Shown piece by piece: positions 1 to 6,301 of a DNA stretch of 9,146 nt (position 1 is its first letter; each line of letters begins with the position of its first letter). The position numbers were made by a program, and so were the translations under genes. The stretch is taken from NCBI GenBank assembly GCA_030602965.1, contig JAUVYS010000044.1, forward strand, positions 1 through 9,146, written 5' to 3'. The notes beneath the pieces were generated by a model. It made no database searches. It was not told the DNA's origin and saw only the letters and a program-made list of their open reading frames with translations. The stretch is from Candidatus Bathyarchaeota archaeon (lineage in GTDB: Archaea; Thermoproteota; Bathyarchaeia; RBG-16-48-13; JAGMEO01).

Positions 1-1136
1 CAACCTCTTTTGGGGAACATTGGGGTGTAGGACTGAGGGAGCTTGTGACTAAAGCAGGATTTGAGGCAGCAGAAGACGCTGGAATACGTGGAAAAGATAT
101 TGAGGCTGTTATTGTTGGAAATATGTCCGGTGGCAGGTTTGTAGGCCAAGAACATGTTGCTGCTTTGATGACAGATTTCTTAGGTTTAAAACCAATTCCT
201 GCATTTAGGGTTGAAGCAGCTTGCGCTTCCGGAGGCGTAGCCTTACGAGAAGGTTACATGGCTGTAGCGTCAGGGTTCTATGATTTGGTTGCGGTGGGGG
301 GTGTTGAAAAGATGACTGATGTTTATGGAACTGGGGCAGCAACAGCTTTAGCAGGAGCAATGGATTTTGGGTGGGAGGCCTATTTTGGCACCACATTTCC
401 TGGGATTTACGCATTAATCGCTAGACGTTACATTCACGAATACGATTTGAGTGGAACGCAACTTGCTAAAGTAGCTGTAAAGAACCATTACCATGGTAGC
501 TTAAATCCTCTAGCTCACTTTAAAAACCGTATTAAAGTGGAACATGTTTTGAACTCGAGGCTTATTGCAGATCCTTTAAGACTCTTAGACTGTTCCCCGA
601 TCTCAGATGGTGCAGCATGCGTGCTTCTCGCTCCTGCTGAAGAAGCAAGAAAATACACAGATACCCCCGTCATAATCGAGGCTTCTTGTCAAGCCTCTGG
701 GACATTGAGCCTTTTTATGAGAAAAGACATATGCGTTATAGACGCCACGAAGAAGGCTGCTGACCTAGCCTTCAAAGAGACAGGTTTATCGAGGAAAGAT
801 ATTGATGTGATTGAAGTTCACGATTGCTTCACAATTGCCGAAATTTTGGCTTTGGAGGATCTCGGATTCGTTAAGAAGGGCGAAGGAGGAAAGCTCTATG
901 ATGAAGGCCAAACCTATGTTGATGGCGACTTGCCTGTTAATACAGATGGAGGATTAAAAGCGGCAGGGCATCCAGTTGGGGCAACTGGTATTAAACAGAT
1001 TGTGGAACTTGTGAAGCAGTTAAGGGGAGAAGCAGAAAATGGAAGACAAGTAAAGAACGCAGAGATTGGGCTTGCACATAACCTCGGAGGCTCAGGGGCA
1101 ACTGTAGTGGTTTCTATTTTGAGGAGGGGCGATTAG
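1..1136 (+). CDS. Thiolase (archaeal acetoacetyl-CoA / SCP-x-like), 5' end cut by window edge
   Basis: Thiolase-fold enzyme, probably the archaeal acetoacetyl-CoA thiolase that condenses two acetyl-CoA and feeds HMG-CoA synthase in the mevalonate route. The frame is open to the left edge (first full codon at 3) and reads TSFGEHWGVGLRELVTKAGF, which matches the usual start of this family (an M-T-x-F-G-E-H-like beginning). The true start therefore lies a few codons outside the window, and the in-frame GTG at 45 is internal. Numbering from that GTG, the nucleophilic Cys is C60 in EAACASGG, followed by HDCF (H259), the GHP loop (H309) and HNLGGSG (H345). As in SCP-x-like thiolases, the last motif has His where classical thiolases carry a second Cys. 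The stop codon abuts the ATG of the DUF35 gene. In many archaea this pair sits with HMG-CoA synthase and forms a complex with it; that gene would be expected just upstream. Substrate is inferred from context; another acyl-CoA is possible. Confidence 0.9.
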   Translation, partial: TSFGEHWGVGLRELVTKAGFEAAEDAGIRGKDIEAVIVGNMSGGRFVGQEHVAALMTDFLGLKPIPAFRVEAACASGGVALREGYMAVASGFYDLVAVGGVEKMTDVYGTGAATALAGAMDFGWEAYFGTTFPGIYALIARRYIHEYDLSGTQLAKVAVKNHYHGSLNPLAHFKNRIKVEHVLNSRLIADPLRLLDCSPISDGAACVLLAPAEEARKYTDTPVIIEASCQASGTLSLFMRKDICVIDATKKAADLAFKETGLSRKDIDVIEVHDCFTIAEILALEDLGFVKKGEGGKLYDEGQTYVDGDLPVNTDGGLKAAGHPVGATGIKQIVELVKQLRGEAENGRQVKNAEIGLAHNLGGSGATVVVSILRRGD

Positions 1137-1580
1137 ATGTCTTTTCTAGCAGCGCCTGCTCATTGGAGAAGATACAAGGAACGTTACAGGTTAATAGGTT
1201 CAAAGTGTAAAACCTGTGGGAATGTGTACTTCCCCACAAGAAAGATATGTTCCAATTGTAGAAGGGGAGGAAAAATGGAGGATATGGAGTTCTCTGGAAA
1301 GGGTAAGGTTCATAGCTACACTATTATAAGAGCTCCTCCTGAGGGTTTCACCAAGTATGGCCCTTACCCTATAGGGTTAATAGAGCTTGAAGAAGGACCA
1401 AAAGTGATTTCTCAAATCGTCGATTGCGACTTTGATGACATCAAAATAGATATGCCTGTTCAAACTTGCTTCAGGAAACTCATGGAACAAGGCAAAGATG
1501 GCATTATTTGTTATGGTTTCAAGTTTAAACCCGTTGACGATTCATGGAAGGAAAATAGCAATAAACCTCCTTCTCAATAG
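1137..1580 (+). CDS. DUF35 OB-fold / zinc-ribbon acyl-CoA-binding protein, thiolase partner
   Basis: Small 147-residue protein of the DUF35 family. The N-terminal part is a rubredoxin-like zinc ribbon with two CxxC knuckles (C24/C27 and C38/C41). It is followed by an OB-fold running from about residue 50 (GKGKVHSYTIIRAPPEGF) to 135, with the family-typical PYPIGLIELEEGPKVISQI segment. In archaea these proteins bridge acetoacetyl-CoA thiolase and HMG-CoA synthase and are thought to hold the CoA/pantetheine arm so the intermediate can be channelled; that role is inferred here from family and from direct adjacency to the thiolase. The ATG starts immediately after the thiolase TAG, and a strong Shine-Dalgarno sequence, GAGGAGGGG (1121-1129), lies inside the thiolase 3' end, so the two are almost certainly co-transcribed. 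The C-terminal tail after about residue 135 is polar and unconserved in appearance. Confidence 0.92.
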   Translation: MSFLAAPAHWRRYKERYRLIGSKCKTCGNVYFPTRKICSNCRRGGKMEDMEFSGKGKVHSYTIIRAPPEGFTKYGPYPIGLIELEEGPKVISQIVDCDFDDIKIDMPVQTCFRKLMEQGKDGIICYGFKFKPVDDSWKENSNKPPSQ

Positions 1581-1595
1581 TAAATAAGGAAGACT

Positions 1596-2312
1596 ATGAT
1601 AGATCGTAAACTTATTTGTGGAGTCGATGACGCAGGGAGAAAGGCAAGGTAACCCACTGCTTTCCCTACAGGATCAGTCATTGGCCCTTTAGTAATAACT
1701 GGAATTTTAATCACAAGGGACCAGCTAACGGCCTTAAAGACATTAGGGGTGAAAGATTCAAAAACGCTCTCTCCAAGAAAAAGGGAAGATCTTTCAAAAC
1801 AGATCAAAGAATTAATAATTAAACAAGCCTGTGTTGAACTTTCTCCTTCAAATATTGACAAGGTTGTTCTGAAAGGTAAAAAGTTACATAAACTGAACTT
1901 TCTAGAGGCTCAAGCTATGGCAGAAGTAATTAATGAGCTGAAACCGGATGTAGCGTATGTTGACGCCTCAGACGTTAAAGCTGAACGTTACGGAGAACAG
2001 ATTAAAAAGATGCTTTCTTTTAACATAGAAGTAGTATCCGAGCATAAAGCTGATCAGAAATATCCGGTAGTTTCAGCTGCATCAATCCTAGCAAAAGTAC
2101 AAAGAGACCACCGCATCAAACAAATACAGCAGAAATTCGGCGATATAGGTACAGGTTATCCACACGATCCCAGAACCCGAAATTTTCTCAAAACATACTT
2201 GAAAAATCATAGTGATCTTCCAAAGTTTGTACGAAAATCATGGAAGACTGTAAAACGTTTAAAGGAAGAACTAGAAAATTCATCGATCGATAATTATTTC
2301 ACCTATACATAA
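1596..2312 (+). CDS. rnhB: Ribonuclease HII, interrupted by a 30-nt bulge-helix-bulge intron
   Basis: RNase HII cleaves the RNA strand of RNA/DNA hybrids and nicks 5' of single ribonucleotides in DNA, supporting ribonucleotide excision and primer removal. Translation from ATG 1596 gives MIDRKLICGVDDAGR and then stops at TAA 1650-1652. Past a 30-nt insert the same frame resumes with GSVIGPLVITG and stays open to 2312. With 1640-1669 removed the product is 228 residues, normal for archaeal RNase HII. Carboxylates visible in the spliced numbering are D11 and D12 (family norm is Asp-Glu, so position 12 is a conservative E-to-D change), D113 in YVDASD, and D143 in HKADQKYPVVSAASILAKV. A run of conserved residues, KDSKTLSPRKRE, starts at residue 43. 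The ATG has AGGA (1587-1590) five nt upstream and lies 15 nt after the DUF35 stop, so it joins that operon. A start at GTG 1749 would omit the first catalytic motif. The alternative reading is a pseudogene or sequence error. Confidence 0.88.
1640..1669 (+). other. Predicted 30-nt archaeal BHB-type mRNA intron in rnhB
   Basis: Seen in the sequence: exon AGGG (1634-1637) pairs with CCCT (1664-1667) as a 4-bp central helix. It is flanked by 3-nt bulges AGA (1638-1640) and ACA (1668-1670) on opposite strands. Inside, AAGGCA (1641-1646) pairs with TGCTTT (1658-1663, one G-U), closing an 11-nt loop. Outside, CGATGAC (1625-1631) can pair with GTCATTG (1677-1683, one G-U), but a 2-versus-6-nt internal loop (1632-1633 / 1671-1676) separates it from the central helix, so the outer helix is not canonical. 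Cutting after bulge nucleotide 2 on both sides (1639^1640 and 1669^1670) removes exactly 30 nt, deletes the in-frame TAA and restores the codon AGA (Arg) of the DxAGRG motif. Cutting one or two nucleotides earlier on both sides would give Thr instead. BHB introns are known to be cut by the archaeal tRNA splicing endonuclease and joined by RtcB ligase; splicing here is inferred. Confidence 0.82.
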
Positions 2313-2388
2313 AGAAAAGAAGTGATCAATAAATTCTGATTCATGCAAGCGATGTGCGATTATTAAAATGGCGATCATGGATCAGGAT

Positions 2389-2395
2389 ATTTTTG
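2389..2395 (+). terminator. Possible T-tract terminator of the thiolase-DUF35-rnhB operon
   Basis: The 91-nt convergent gap 2313-2403 contains a TATTTTTG run on the + strand without a clear stem. Archaeal transcription commonly ends at such U-tracts. On the minus strand the gap ends in a T-rich stretch (complement of 2311-2320) that could end the nop5-flpA transcript. No other feature was seen in this gap. Confidence 0.35.
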
Positions 2396-2403
2396 ATTTA
2401 AGC

Positions 2404-3114
2404 TTATTTTACATATTTAGCTAGAACCATAATGTGATCTTTATCATAAGGCTCTAATTGTATGACTTGGTCTACATCAAAACTTCTTCCACAGAGAGTT
2501 TGTAATTCCTGCTCGTAAATTTTTGTTGGCTCCTCTGCAACATTGATGCTTCTCGCTTTAATCGCCAGTAGCACCCATCCCTTGTTCTTTAGGAACATGT
2601 CAGCGTTGTTTGCCAAGATTTTTGCTTGTTCTGGCTGTGCTATGTCGCAGTATACTTCATCAACTTTCTCAATGAACATACGATACCGTTCAGGCAAATG
2701 GGCATCATCTAATATAGGAATCAAGTTTTGTCTGTAGTTACAAACTCTGTCTACGAGTTCCCTGAAGACTCGTGAAGAAAATTCAATGCAGAAGACTCGA
2801 CCTTTTTGCCCAACAATGTCTGAAATGTAACTTGGCGTTGTACCTGTTGCTGCTCCTAAATAGAGTACTTTATGTCCTAATTTTATTGGTAGTTTTTTCA
2901 ACCCATTCAAAATTGCAGCAGCTAACTTGCTCCGAAATGGATTCCATAAACGATACTCATTGCCTTCTATTTTGACAAGCTTTTCTCCATAGACAGTATG
3001 CCCAGGTGCAAAATTAAGTGTAGCAAGTTTTTCTGCTTCAAGCTCTAGTTGAGCCCAATAAACACCTGAAAAGAGTTCATGCGGTTCAACCTTGATGGCC
3101 ACCTTTCTCTTCAT
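2404..3114 (-). CDS. flpA: Fibrillarin-like rRNA/tRNA 2'-O-methyltransferase
   Basis: Catalytic subunit of the archaeal C/D-box sRNP. It uses S-adenosylmethionine to 2'-O-methylate rRNA (and some tRNA) at positions chosen by guide RNAs. The 236-residue product fits the family (about 210-240). An N-terminal beta domain (about 1-65) includes FSGVYW and YRLWNPFRSKLAAAI. The Rossmann methyltransferase domain follows, with the SAM-binding loop LYLGAATGTTPS (85-94), acidic E111 after strand 2, DDAHLP (136-141), DIAQPEQ (157-163) and the late LLAIKARS strand (182-189, K186). Its ATG overlaps the nop5 TGA by 4 nt (ATGA), so the two are translationally coupled; the AGGAG just upstream abuts the start codon with no spacer. 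Nop5 is its direct partner, which makes the assignment secure. Confidence 0.96.
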   Translation of the reverse strand: MKRKVAIKVEPHELFSGVYWAQLELEAEKLATLNFAPGHTVYGEKLVKIEGNEYRLWNPFRSKLAAAILNGLKKLPIKLGHKVLYLGAATGTTPSYISDIVGQKGRVFCIEFSSRVFRELVDRVCNYRQNLIPILDDAHLPERYRMFIEKVDEVYCDIAQPEQAKILANNADMFLKNKGWVLLAIKARSINVAEEPTKIYEQELQTLCGRSFDVDQVIQLEPYDKDHIMVLAKYVK

Positions 3115-4277
3115 CTCCTAATATTTGGTTTTGAATATTTCTCTTTGATCTCCTTGACTCTCTGTTCAAATTCAGCTTTCAACTTGTCGCCAACATATTC
3201 TCCTGAATAAGCATCAACCCTTGCGGCGATCGCGAGTTTGCCCGCTAAAGCTCTAGAAATTTTTCCTCTTTGCCACCGTGGTGAATTGCGGATTTGAGGG
3301 TGTTGAAAAATAAATCCGTGTTTAGGTGGTTTTGACTTTGTTTGAAGAGACCGGAAGAGGGCTTTCTCGGCTCCTAAAACTTGTATAGTGCTTGATGGTT
3401 TCGCTGCTAGGTTCTTCAAACTACCAACAGCAGCGATGAGACGTGCTCCAAGCGTTGAGCTCACGAGAGCTTGAATGTTTGGAGCAACAACACTCACTAA
3501 CTTATCAATGTAATTTTCAATATTTTTCCTTGTCTCGTAGAGTTCTAAGCATTTCTGTGAGATCAACTTTATAGAGTCAAGATCTTTTTCTGCAATTTGT
3601 GCTCCCATAGAGGATCTGGCTAAACGGGTTATCTTCTTGGCTTCTTCTTTGGATAATCCTAACTGTTCGATCTTTCTCTCCTCAAAGTTGTTTCTATCAC
3701 CTAACATGGTTGTAAGTCTTAGATATGCTTCATGATCTTCAACGTAGTTTCCGAGTTCTGGAAAATGTAAACCATACCATTCGCGAAGCCTATTCGAGAA
3801 AAGATTTAATGTTTTATCCAAGTCTCCTAAAGCTAAAACTGCTTGAGCTACAAGGAGGTCTTTCTTTCCTCCAGCCTTCTTTACATCTTCTTTTGCTAAA
3901 ACCATGGAAACCTGATGAAGAAGTGAAGTAATATCATCAGGTTTTTTCAATCTACCAATTTTAACTGCAATTTTTCCCAGGTTTTTTCTAAAATTTTTAG
4001 CAGCTCTATTTGGTTTTTCAACTTCAGTCTCAAACTTCAATTCTTCGCTGATTTTTTTTGCCAAGATCCCGCTCTCAAAGATAAATTTTTCATACCCCTT
4101 CTCTTTCAGCTTTTCCACTAACTTCAACAACTCTTCAATAATTCTACCATCTCTAATGTTCATGATCTTGTTCGCTGTTTCATTGACGTCATTCGGAAAT
4201 AAGACATAACCAACCATCTTGTTCTTTTCATTGAAGCCAAACACTCCAAGAGTGCTCTCCACTATGAAAACTTTCAA
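3111..4277 (-). CDS. nop5: Nop5/Nop56 C/D-box sRNP scaffold protein
   Basis: Scaffold of the archaeal C/D-box methylation sRNP. Its N-terminal domain binds fibrillarin, a coiled-coil dimerises, and the C-terminal Nop domain grips L7Ae-bound kink-turn guide RNA. Numbering below starts from GTG 4292. The N-terminal domain begins KVFIVESTLGVFGF (7-20), the NOSIC region includes RLREWYGLHFPEL (168-180), helical segments span about 200-270, and the Nop signature runs about 282-361 with GSLKNLAAKPSSTIQVLGAEKA-like sequence, PKHGFIFQHP, RGKISRALAGKLAIAAR. A basic helix, KAEFEQRVKEIKEKYSK, ends the protein. I prefer TTG 4275-4277 as start (388 residues) because family members normally begin with M-K-V-x-I-V-E, and GTGAGG (4287-4292) is then a Shine-Dalgarno sequence nine nt upstream. 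GTG 4292 (393 residues) is the alternative. It is the first gene of a two-gene operon with flpA. Confidence 0.95.
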   Translation of the reverse strand: MKVFIVESTLGVFGFNEKNKMVGYVLFPNDVNETANKIMNIRDGRIIEELLKLVEKLKEKGYEKFIFESGILAKKISEELKFETEVEKPNRAAKNFRKNLGKIAVKIGRLKKPDDITSLLHQVSMVLAKEDVKKAGGKKDLLVAQAVLALGDLDKTLNLFSNRLREWYGLHFPELGNYVEDHEAYLRLTTMLGDRNNFEERKIEQLGLSKEEAKKITRLARSSMGAQIAEKDLDSIKLISQKCLELYETRKNIENYIDKLVSVVAPNIQALVSSTLGARLIAAVGSLKNLAAKPSSTIQVLGAEKALFRSLQTKSKPPKHGFIFQHPQIRNSPRWQRGKISRALAGKLAIAARVDAYSGEYVGDKLKAEFEQRVKEIKEKYSKPNIRR

Positions 4278-4286
4278 TAACCAGTT

Positions 4287-4292
4287 CCTCAC
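4287..4292 (-). promoter_or_regulatory. Shine-Dalgarno supporting the TTG start of nop5
   Basis: On the minus strand GTGAGG lies nine nt before TTG 4275-4277. If GTG 4292 were the start instead, the nearest purine-rich motif (AGGTTAG) would be more than 10 nt away, so this site favours the shorter product. Confidence 0.45.
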
Positions 4293-4356
4293 TACAGTCT
4301 CTAACCTTTATCAGAGCGTTTGAATAAACTTTCTGGAGTATAAGGAGTTATAGATA
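4293..4356. promoter_or_regulatory. Divergent promoter region between nop5 and pyrD
   Basis: Only 64 nt separate the two divergent genes, so both promoters must lie here or reach into the neighbouring genes. Candidate TATA-like elements are TTTATTCA on the minus strand (around 4321-4328) for nop5 and CTTTATCA or TTTGAATAAA on the plus strand (about 4305-4329) for pyrD. AAGGAG (4342-4347) is the Shine-Dalgarno of pyrD, nine nt before its ATG. The TATA assignments are weak. Confidence 0.4.
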
Positions 4357-5265
4357 ATGCCTAATTTGACTGTTGATCTAGCAGGATTAAAGCTAAGAAA
4401 TCCAACCATGCTCGCAGCGGGAGTTATGGGTATTTCAAGTTCACTTATGAGAAGAGTGGCTGAAGCTGGTGCTGCCGCTGTGGTTACGAAGTCGATAGGA
4501 GTTGAACCATGTTTAGGCTATTCAAATCCAACGGTAGTCGATGTTGAATGTGGCCTCATTAATGCTATGGGGCTTTCCAACCCCGGAATTAAAGCTTTCA
4601 CTAATGAGATAACCTCATTAAAACAGTTTAAAGTTCCTGTAGTTGTCAGCATTTTTGCTGGTAATTCAGAGAGTTTTTCTCAATTAGCTCAAAATGTTGA
4701 GAAAGCTGGCGCAGCCACCATTGAACTAAACGTATCATGTCCTCATGTTAAAGGTGTTTCTCAGATATGTGAGGACACAAGTCTTTTTTCTGAGGTTGTT
4801 GAAGCAGTGAAATCTGTTACTTCTGTACCTATTGTAACAAAGCTTTCTCCTAATGTTACAGACATCGTACATGTTGCTAAAGCTGCTGAAGAAGCTGGTT
4901 CTGACGCTGTAACTGCTATAAACACTGTTCGTGCAATGGCAATAGATATTGAAACTGGGAGACCAATTTTAGCAAATAAAATAGGTGGCTTATCAGGTCC
5001 AGCAATAAAGCCAATAGCGGTCAGGTGTGTCTACGAGATCTCGAGAGCATTAAAAATACCAGTTATAGGATGTGGAGGTGTAACATGCTGGCAAGACGCT
5101 ATTGAACTACTGTTAGCTGGAGCTAAAGCAGTCCAGATCGGTACAGCTATCAAATACAAGGAACTAGAAGTATTCAATGAAATCGTTTCTGGAATAAAGA
5201 AATATCTTGAAGATCGAGGGTACAGGAAGGTAGATGACATTGTTGGGCTCTCCCATCAGTATTGA
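4357..5265 (+). CDS. pyrD: Dihydroorotate dehydrogenase, catalytic subunit (class 1B)
   Basis: FMN-containing TIM-barrel enzyme that oxidises dihydroorotate to orotate, the fourth step of pyrimidine synthesis, in the cytoplasm. The 302-residue product is the usual length. Visible elements include TKS (K45) near the FMN, the substrate loop NAMGLSNPG (69-77), NVSCPH with catalytic-base Cys C128 (class 1 enzymes use Cys where class 2 use Ser), TKLSPNVTDI (K162), INTVRAMAID (189-198), the flexible GGLSGPAIKP, and the FMN-phosphate loops GCGGV (238-242) and AGAKAVQIGTA (254-264). The immediately downstream, overlapping pyrK supplies the FAD/2Fe-2S subunit, marking this as the NAD-dependent class 1B enzyme rather than the fumarate-using class 1A. 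AAGGAG lies nine nt before the ATG. Confidence 0.96.
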   Translation: MPNLTVDLAGLKLRNPTMLAAGVMGISSSLMRRVAEAGAAAVVTKSIGVEPCLGYSNPTVVDVECGLINAMGLSNPGIKAFTNEITSLKQFKVPVVVSIFAGNSESFSQLAQNVEKAGAATIELNVSCPHVKGVSQICEDTSLFSEVVEAVKSVTSVPIVTKLSPNVTDIVHVAKAAEEAGSDAVTAINTVRAMAIDIETGRPILANKIGGLSGPAIKPIAVRCVYEISRALKIPVIGCGGVTCWQDAIELLLAGAKAVQIGTAIKYKELEVFNEIVSGIKKYLEDRGYRKVDDIVGLSHQY

Positions 5266-6073
5266 CAGAATGAGAATTGTAAAGATAATTAAGAAGAAGA
5301 TCGAAGCCGCTGGGATAAAGTCCCTGTTCTTCAAGGATAAGCTCTGCTTTGATGCTAATCCTGGGCAGTTCCTTATGGTCTGGGTATTGGGGGTTGATGA
5401 AGTTCCAATGAGTTTATCATCAATAGCAATCAACAATTTATCCAGTGTAACCGTTGCAAAAATAGGAGATGCTACCAACAAGTTACACTCTATGACACTT
5501 GGAGACAGATTTGGGATAAGAGGACCTTATGGAAATGGCTTCAAAATCATAGATGGAAAAGCATTGATAGTTGGTGGTGGAATTGGCCTTGCCCCACTGA
5601 TGCCTCTAACAAAAGCATTGATCGAAATGGGAGTTGAATTCACTTTGATCGCAGGAGCGAAAACAAAGACAACGCTTCCATTTAAAGATACAATTAACAC
5701 ACTCCAAAAAAACCATGAAGTCTGTGTAACCACAGATGATGGGAGCTATGGGACGTGTGGAACTACAATAGATCTTATCGAGGATTACTTAACTAAGAGG
5801 AGGTTTGATATGGTCTATACTTGTGGTCCTGAAGATATGATGTGGAAGGTTTTGCAAATTGCAGAAAAATGTAAGACGTTAGTTCAGGCTAGCTTAGGGC
5901 GGTACATAAAATGTGGGTTAGGATTATGTGGCCACTGTGTTATTGATCCTCTTGGCTTAAGAATATGTAAGGATGGTCCGGTCTTCTCTAGTGAGGTCTT
6001 GAGGAAGACAACGGATTTCGGGAGATATATGAGAAACCCTGACGGTAGGAAGATTCCAATCGGAAAGGTTTAA
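5234..6073 (+). CDS. pyrK: Dihydroorotate dehydrogenase, electron-transfer subunit
   Basis: FAD and 2Fe-2S subunit that passes electrons from PyrD's FMN to NAD+. Numbering from ATG 5234: an N-terminal FAD-binding barrel (about 12-105) with PMSLSSIA (58-65) and GDRFGIRGPYGNGF (90-103). The nucleotide-binding domain follows, with LIVGGGIGLAPLMPL (111-125), TTDDGSYGTCG (166-176) and VYTCGPEDMM (194-203). A C-terminal cluster motif has C227, C232, C235 and C245 in IKCGLGLCGHCVIDPLGLRIC, the ligand set typical of PyrK. The start is uncertain. ATG 5234 has AGGA (5224-5227) six nt upstream and overlaps pyrD by 32 nt. ATG 5270, five nt after the pyrD stop, starts MRIVKIIKKK, closer to where family members usually begin, but lacks a clear Shine-Dalgarno. 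Either way the gene is coupled to pyrD. Confidence 0.95.
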   Translation: MTLLGSPISIDRMRIVKIIKKKIEAAGIKSLFFKDKLCFDANPGQFLMVWVLGVDEVPMSLSSIAINNLSSVTVAKIGDATNKLHSMTLGDRFGIRGPYGNGFKIIDGKALIVGGGIGLAPLMPLTKALIEMGVEFTLIAGAKTKTTLPFKDTINTLQKNHEVCVTTDDGSYGTCGTTIDLIEDYLTKRRFDMVYTCGPEDMMWKVLQIAEKCKTLVQASLGRYIKCGLGLCGHCVIDPLGLRICKDGPVFSSEVLRKTTDFGRYMRNPDGRKIPIGKV

Positions 6074-6076
6074 ACA

Positions 6077-6084
6077 TTTAAATA
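6077..6084 (+). promoter_or_regulatory. Likely TATA box for the eS30 gene
   Basis: TTTAAATA sits in the 45-nt gap after pyrK. Transcription starting about 25 nt downstream would leave a short leader just covering GAGGTG (6106-6111), the Shine-Dalgarno seven nt before ATG 6119. A TTTTT run (6100-6104) between them might also end the pyrK message. Confidence 0.5.
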
Positions 6085-6118
6085 GTCAACTAGAGATGCT
6101 TTTTAGAGGTGTCAGATT

Positions 6119-6301
6119 ATGCCAACTCATGGTTCCTTAACAAAAGCTGGAAAGGTTAGGGACCAAACACCAAGAATTGAATCGCAAGGTAGGAAGAGCC
6201 AAATTCCAAGGATTAGAAATAGAAGGAACTATGTTAAACTAATTTCTAATCAAGACAAGTTTGGTAGAAACCGCCGGGGCCGGCGCAGGCGCCGGCGTTA
6301 A
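6119..6301 (+). CDS. rps30e: Small ribosomal subunit protein eS30
   Basis: Small basic ribosomal protein of the 30S subunit, shared by archaea and eukaryotes and absent from bacteria. The 60-residue product starts MPTHGSLTKAGKVRDQTPRI, the near-invariant archaeal eS30 opening, and continues through IPRIRNRRNYVKLIS, the family's basic core. The start has GAGGTG seven nt upstream. The tail is odd: residues 50-60 read RNRRGRRRRRR and are encoded by an extremely GC-rich palindromic stretch (about 6271-6297) quite unlike the AT-rich surroundings. That stretch doubles as a hairpin overlapping the stop codon. The identity is secure; whether the Arg run is conserved in relatives cannot be judged from this window. 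Confidence 0.95.
   Translation: MPTHGSLTKAGKVRDQTPRIESQGRKSQIPRIRNRRNYVKLISNQDKFGRNRRGRRRRRR

Noticed and set aside
45..47. GTG 45 as the thiolase start
   Set aside because: The frame is open upstream to the window edge and encodes recognisable family sequence (FGEHW...LREL), so this GTG is an internal Val and the gene is cut by the window.
1650..1652. In-frame TAA explained by stop-codon recoding (pyrrolysine or selenocysteine)
   Set aside because: Those use TAG and TGA. The ten codons around this TAA also match nothing in RNase HII, so recoding would leave an unexplained 10-residue insert in the active site.
1640..1669. A sequencing indel or frameshift in rnhB
   Set aside because: The frame is the same on both sides and the extra segment is exactly 30 nt with base-paired boundaries; a typical 1-2 nt error does not fit. 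Raw reads would still settle an assembly insertion.
1574..1861. Minus-strand open frame across rnhB's 5' part
   Set aside because: It is antisense to the rnhB exons, ends in low-information sequence and resembles no family; it is a shadow of the coding strand.
1749..2312. rnhB starting at GTG 1749 as a complete gene
   Set aside because: It would lack the DxAGRG catalytic motif and the GPLV strand, both of which are encoded in the same frame just upstream and become continuous when 30 nt are removed.
2313..2403. A C/D-box guide RNA beside the fibrillarin gene
   Set aside because: There is an AGTGATC-like C box and a CTGA, but no properly spaced C/D' /C'/D set on either strand.
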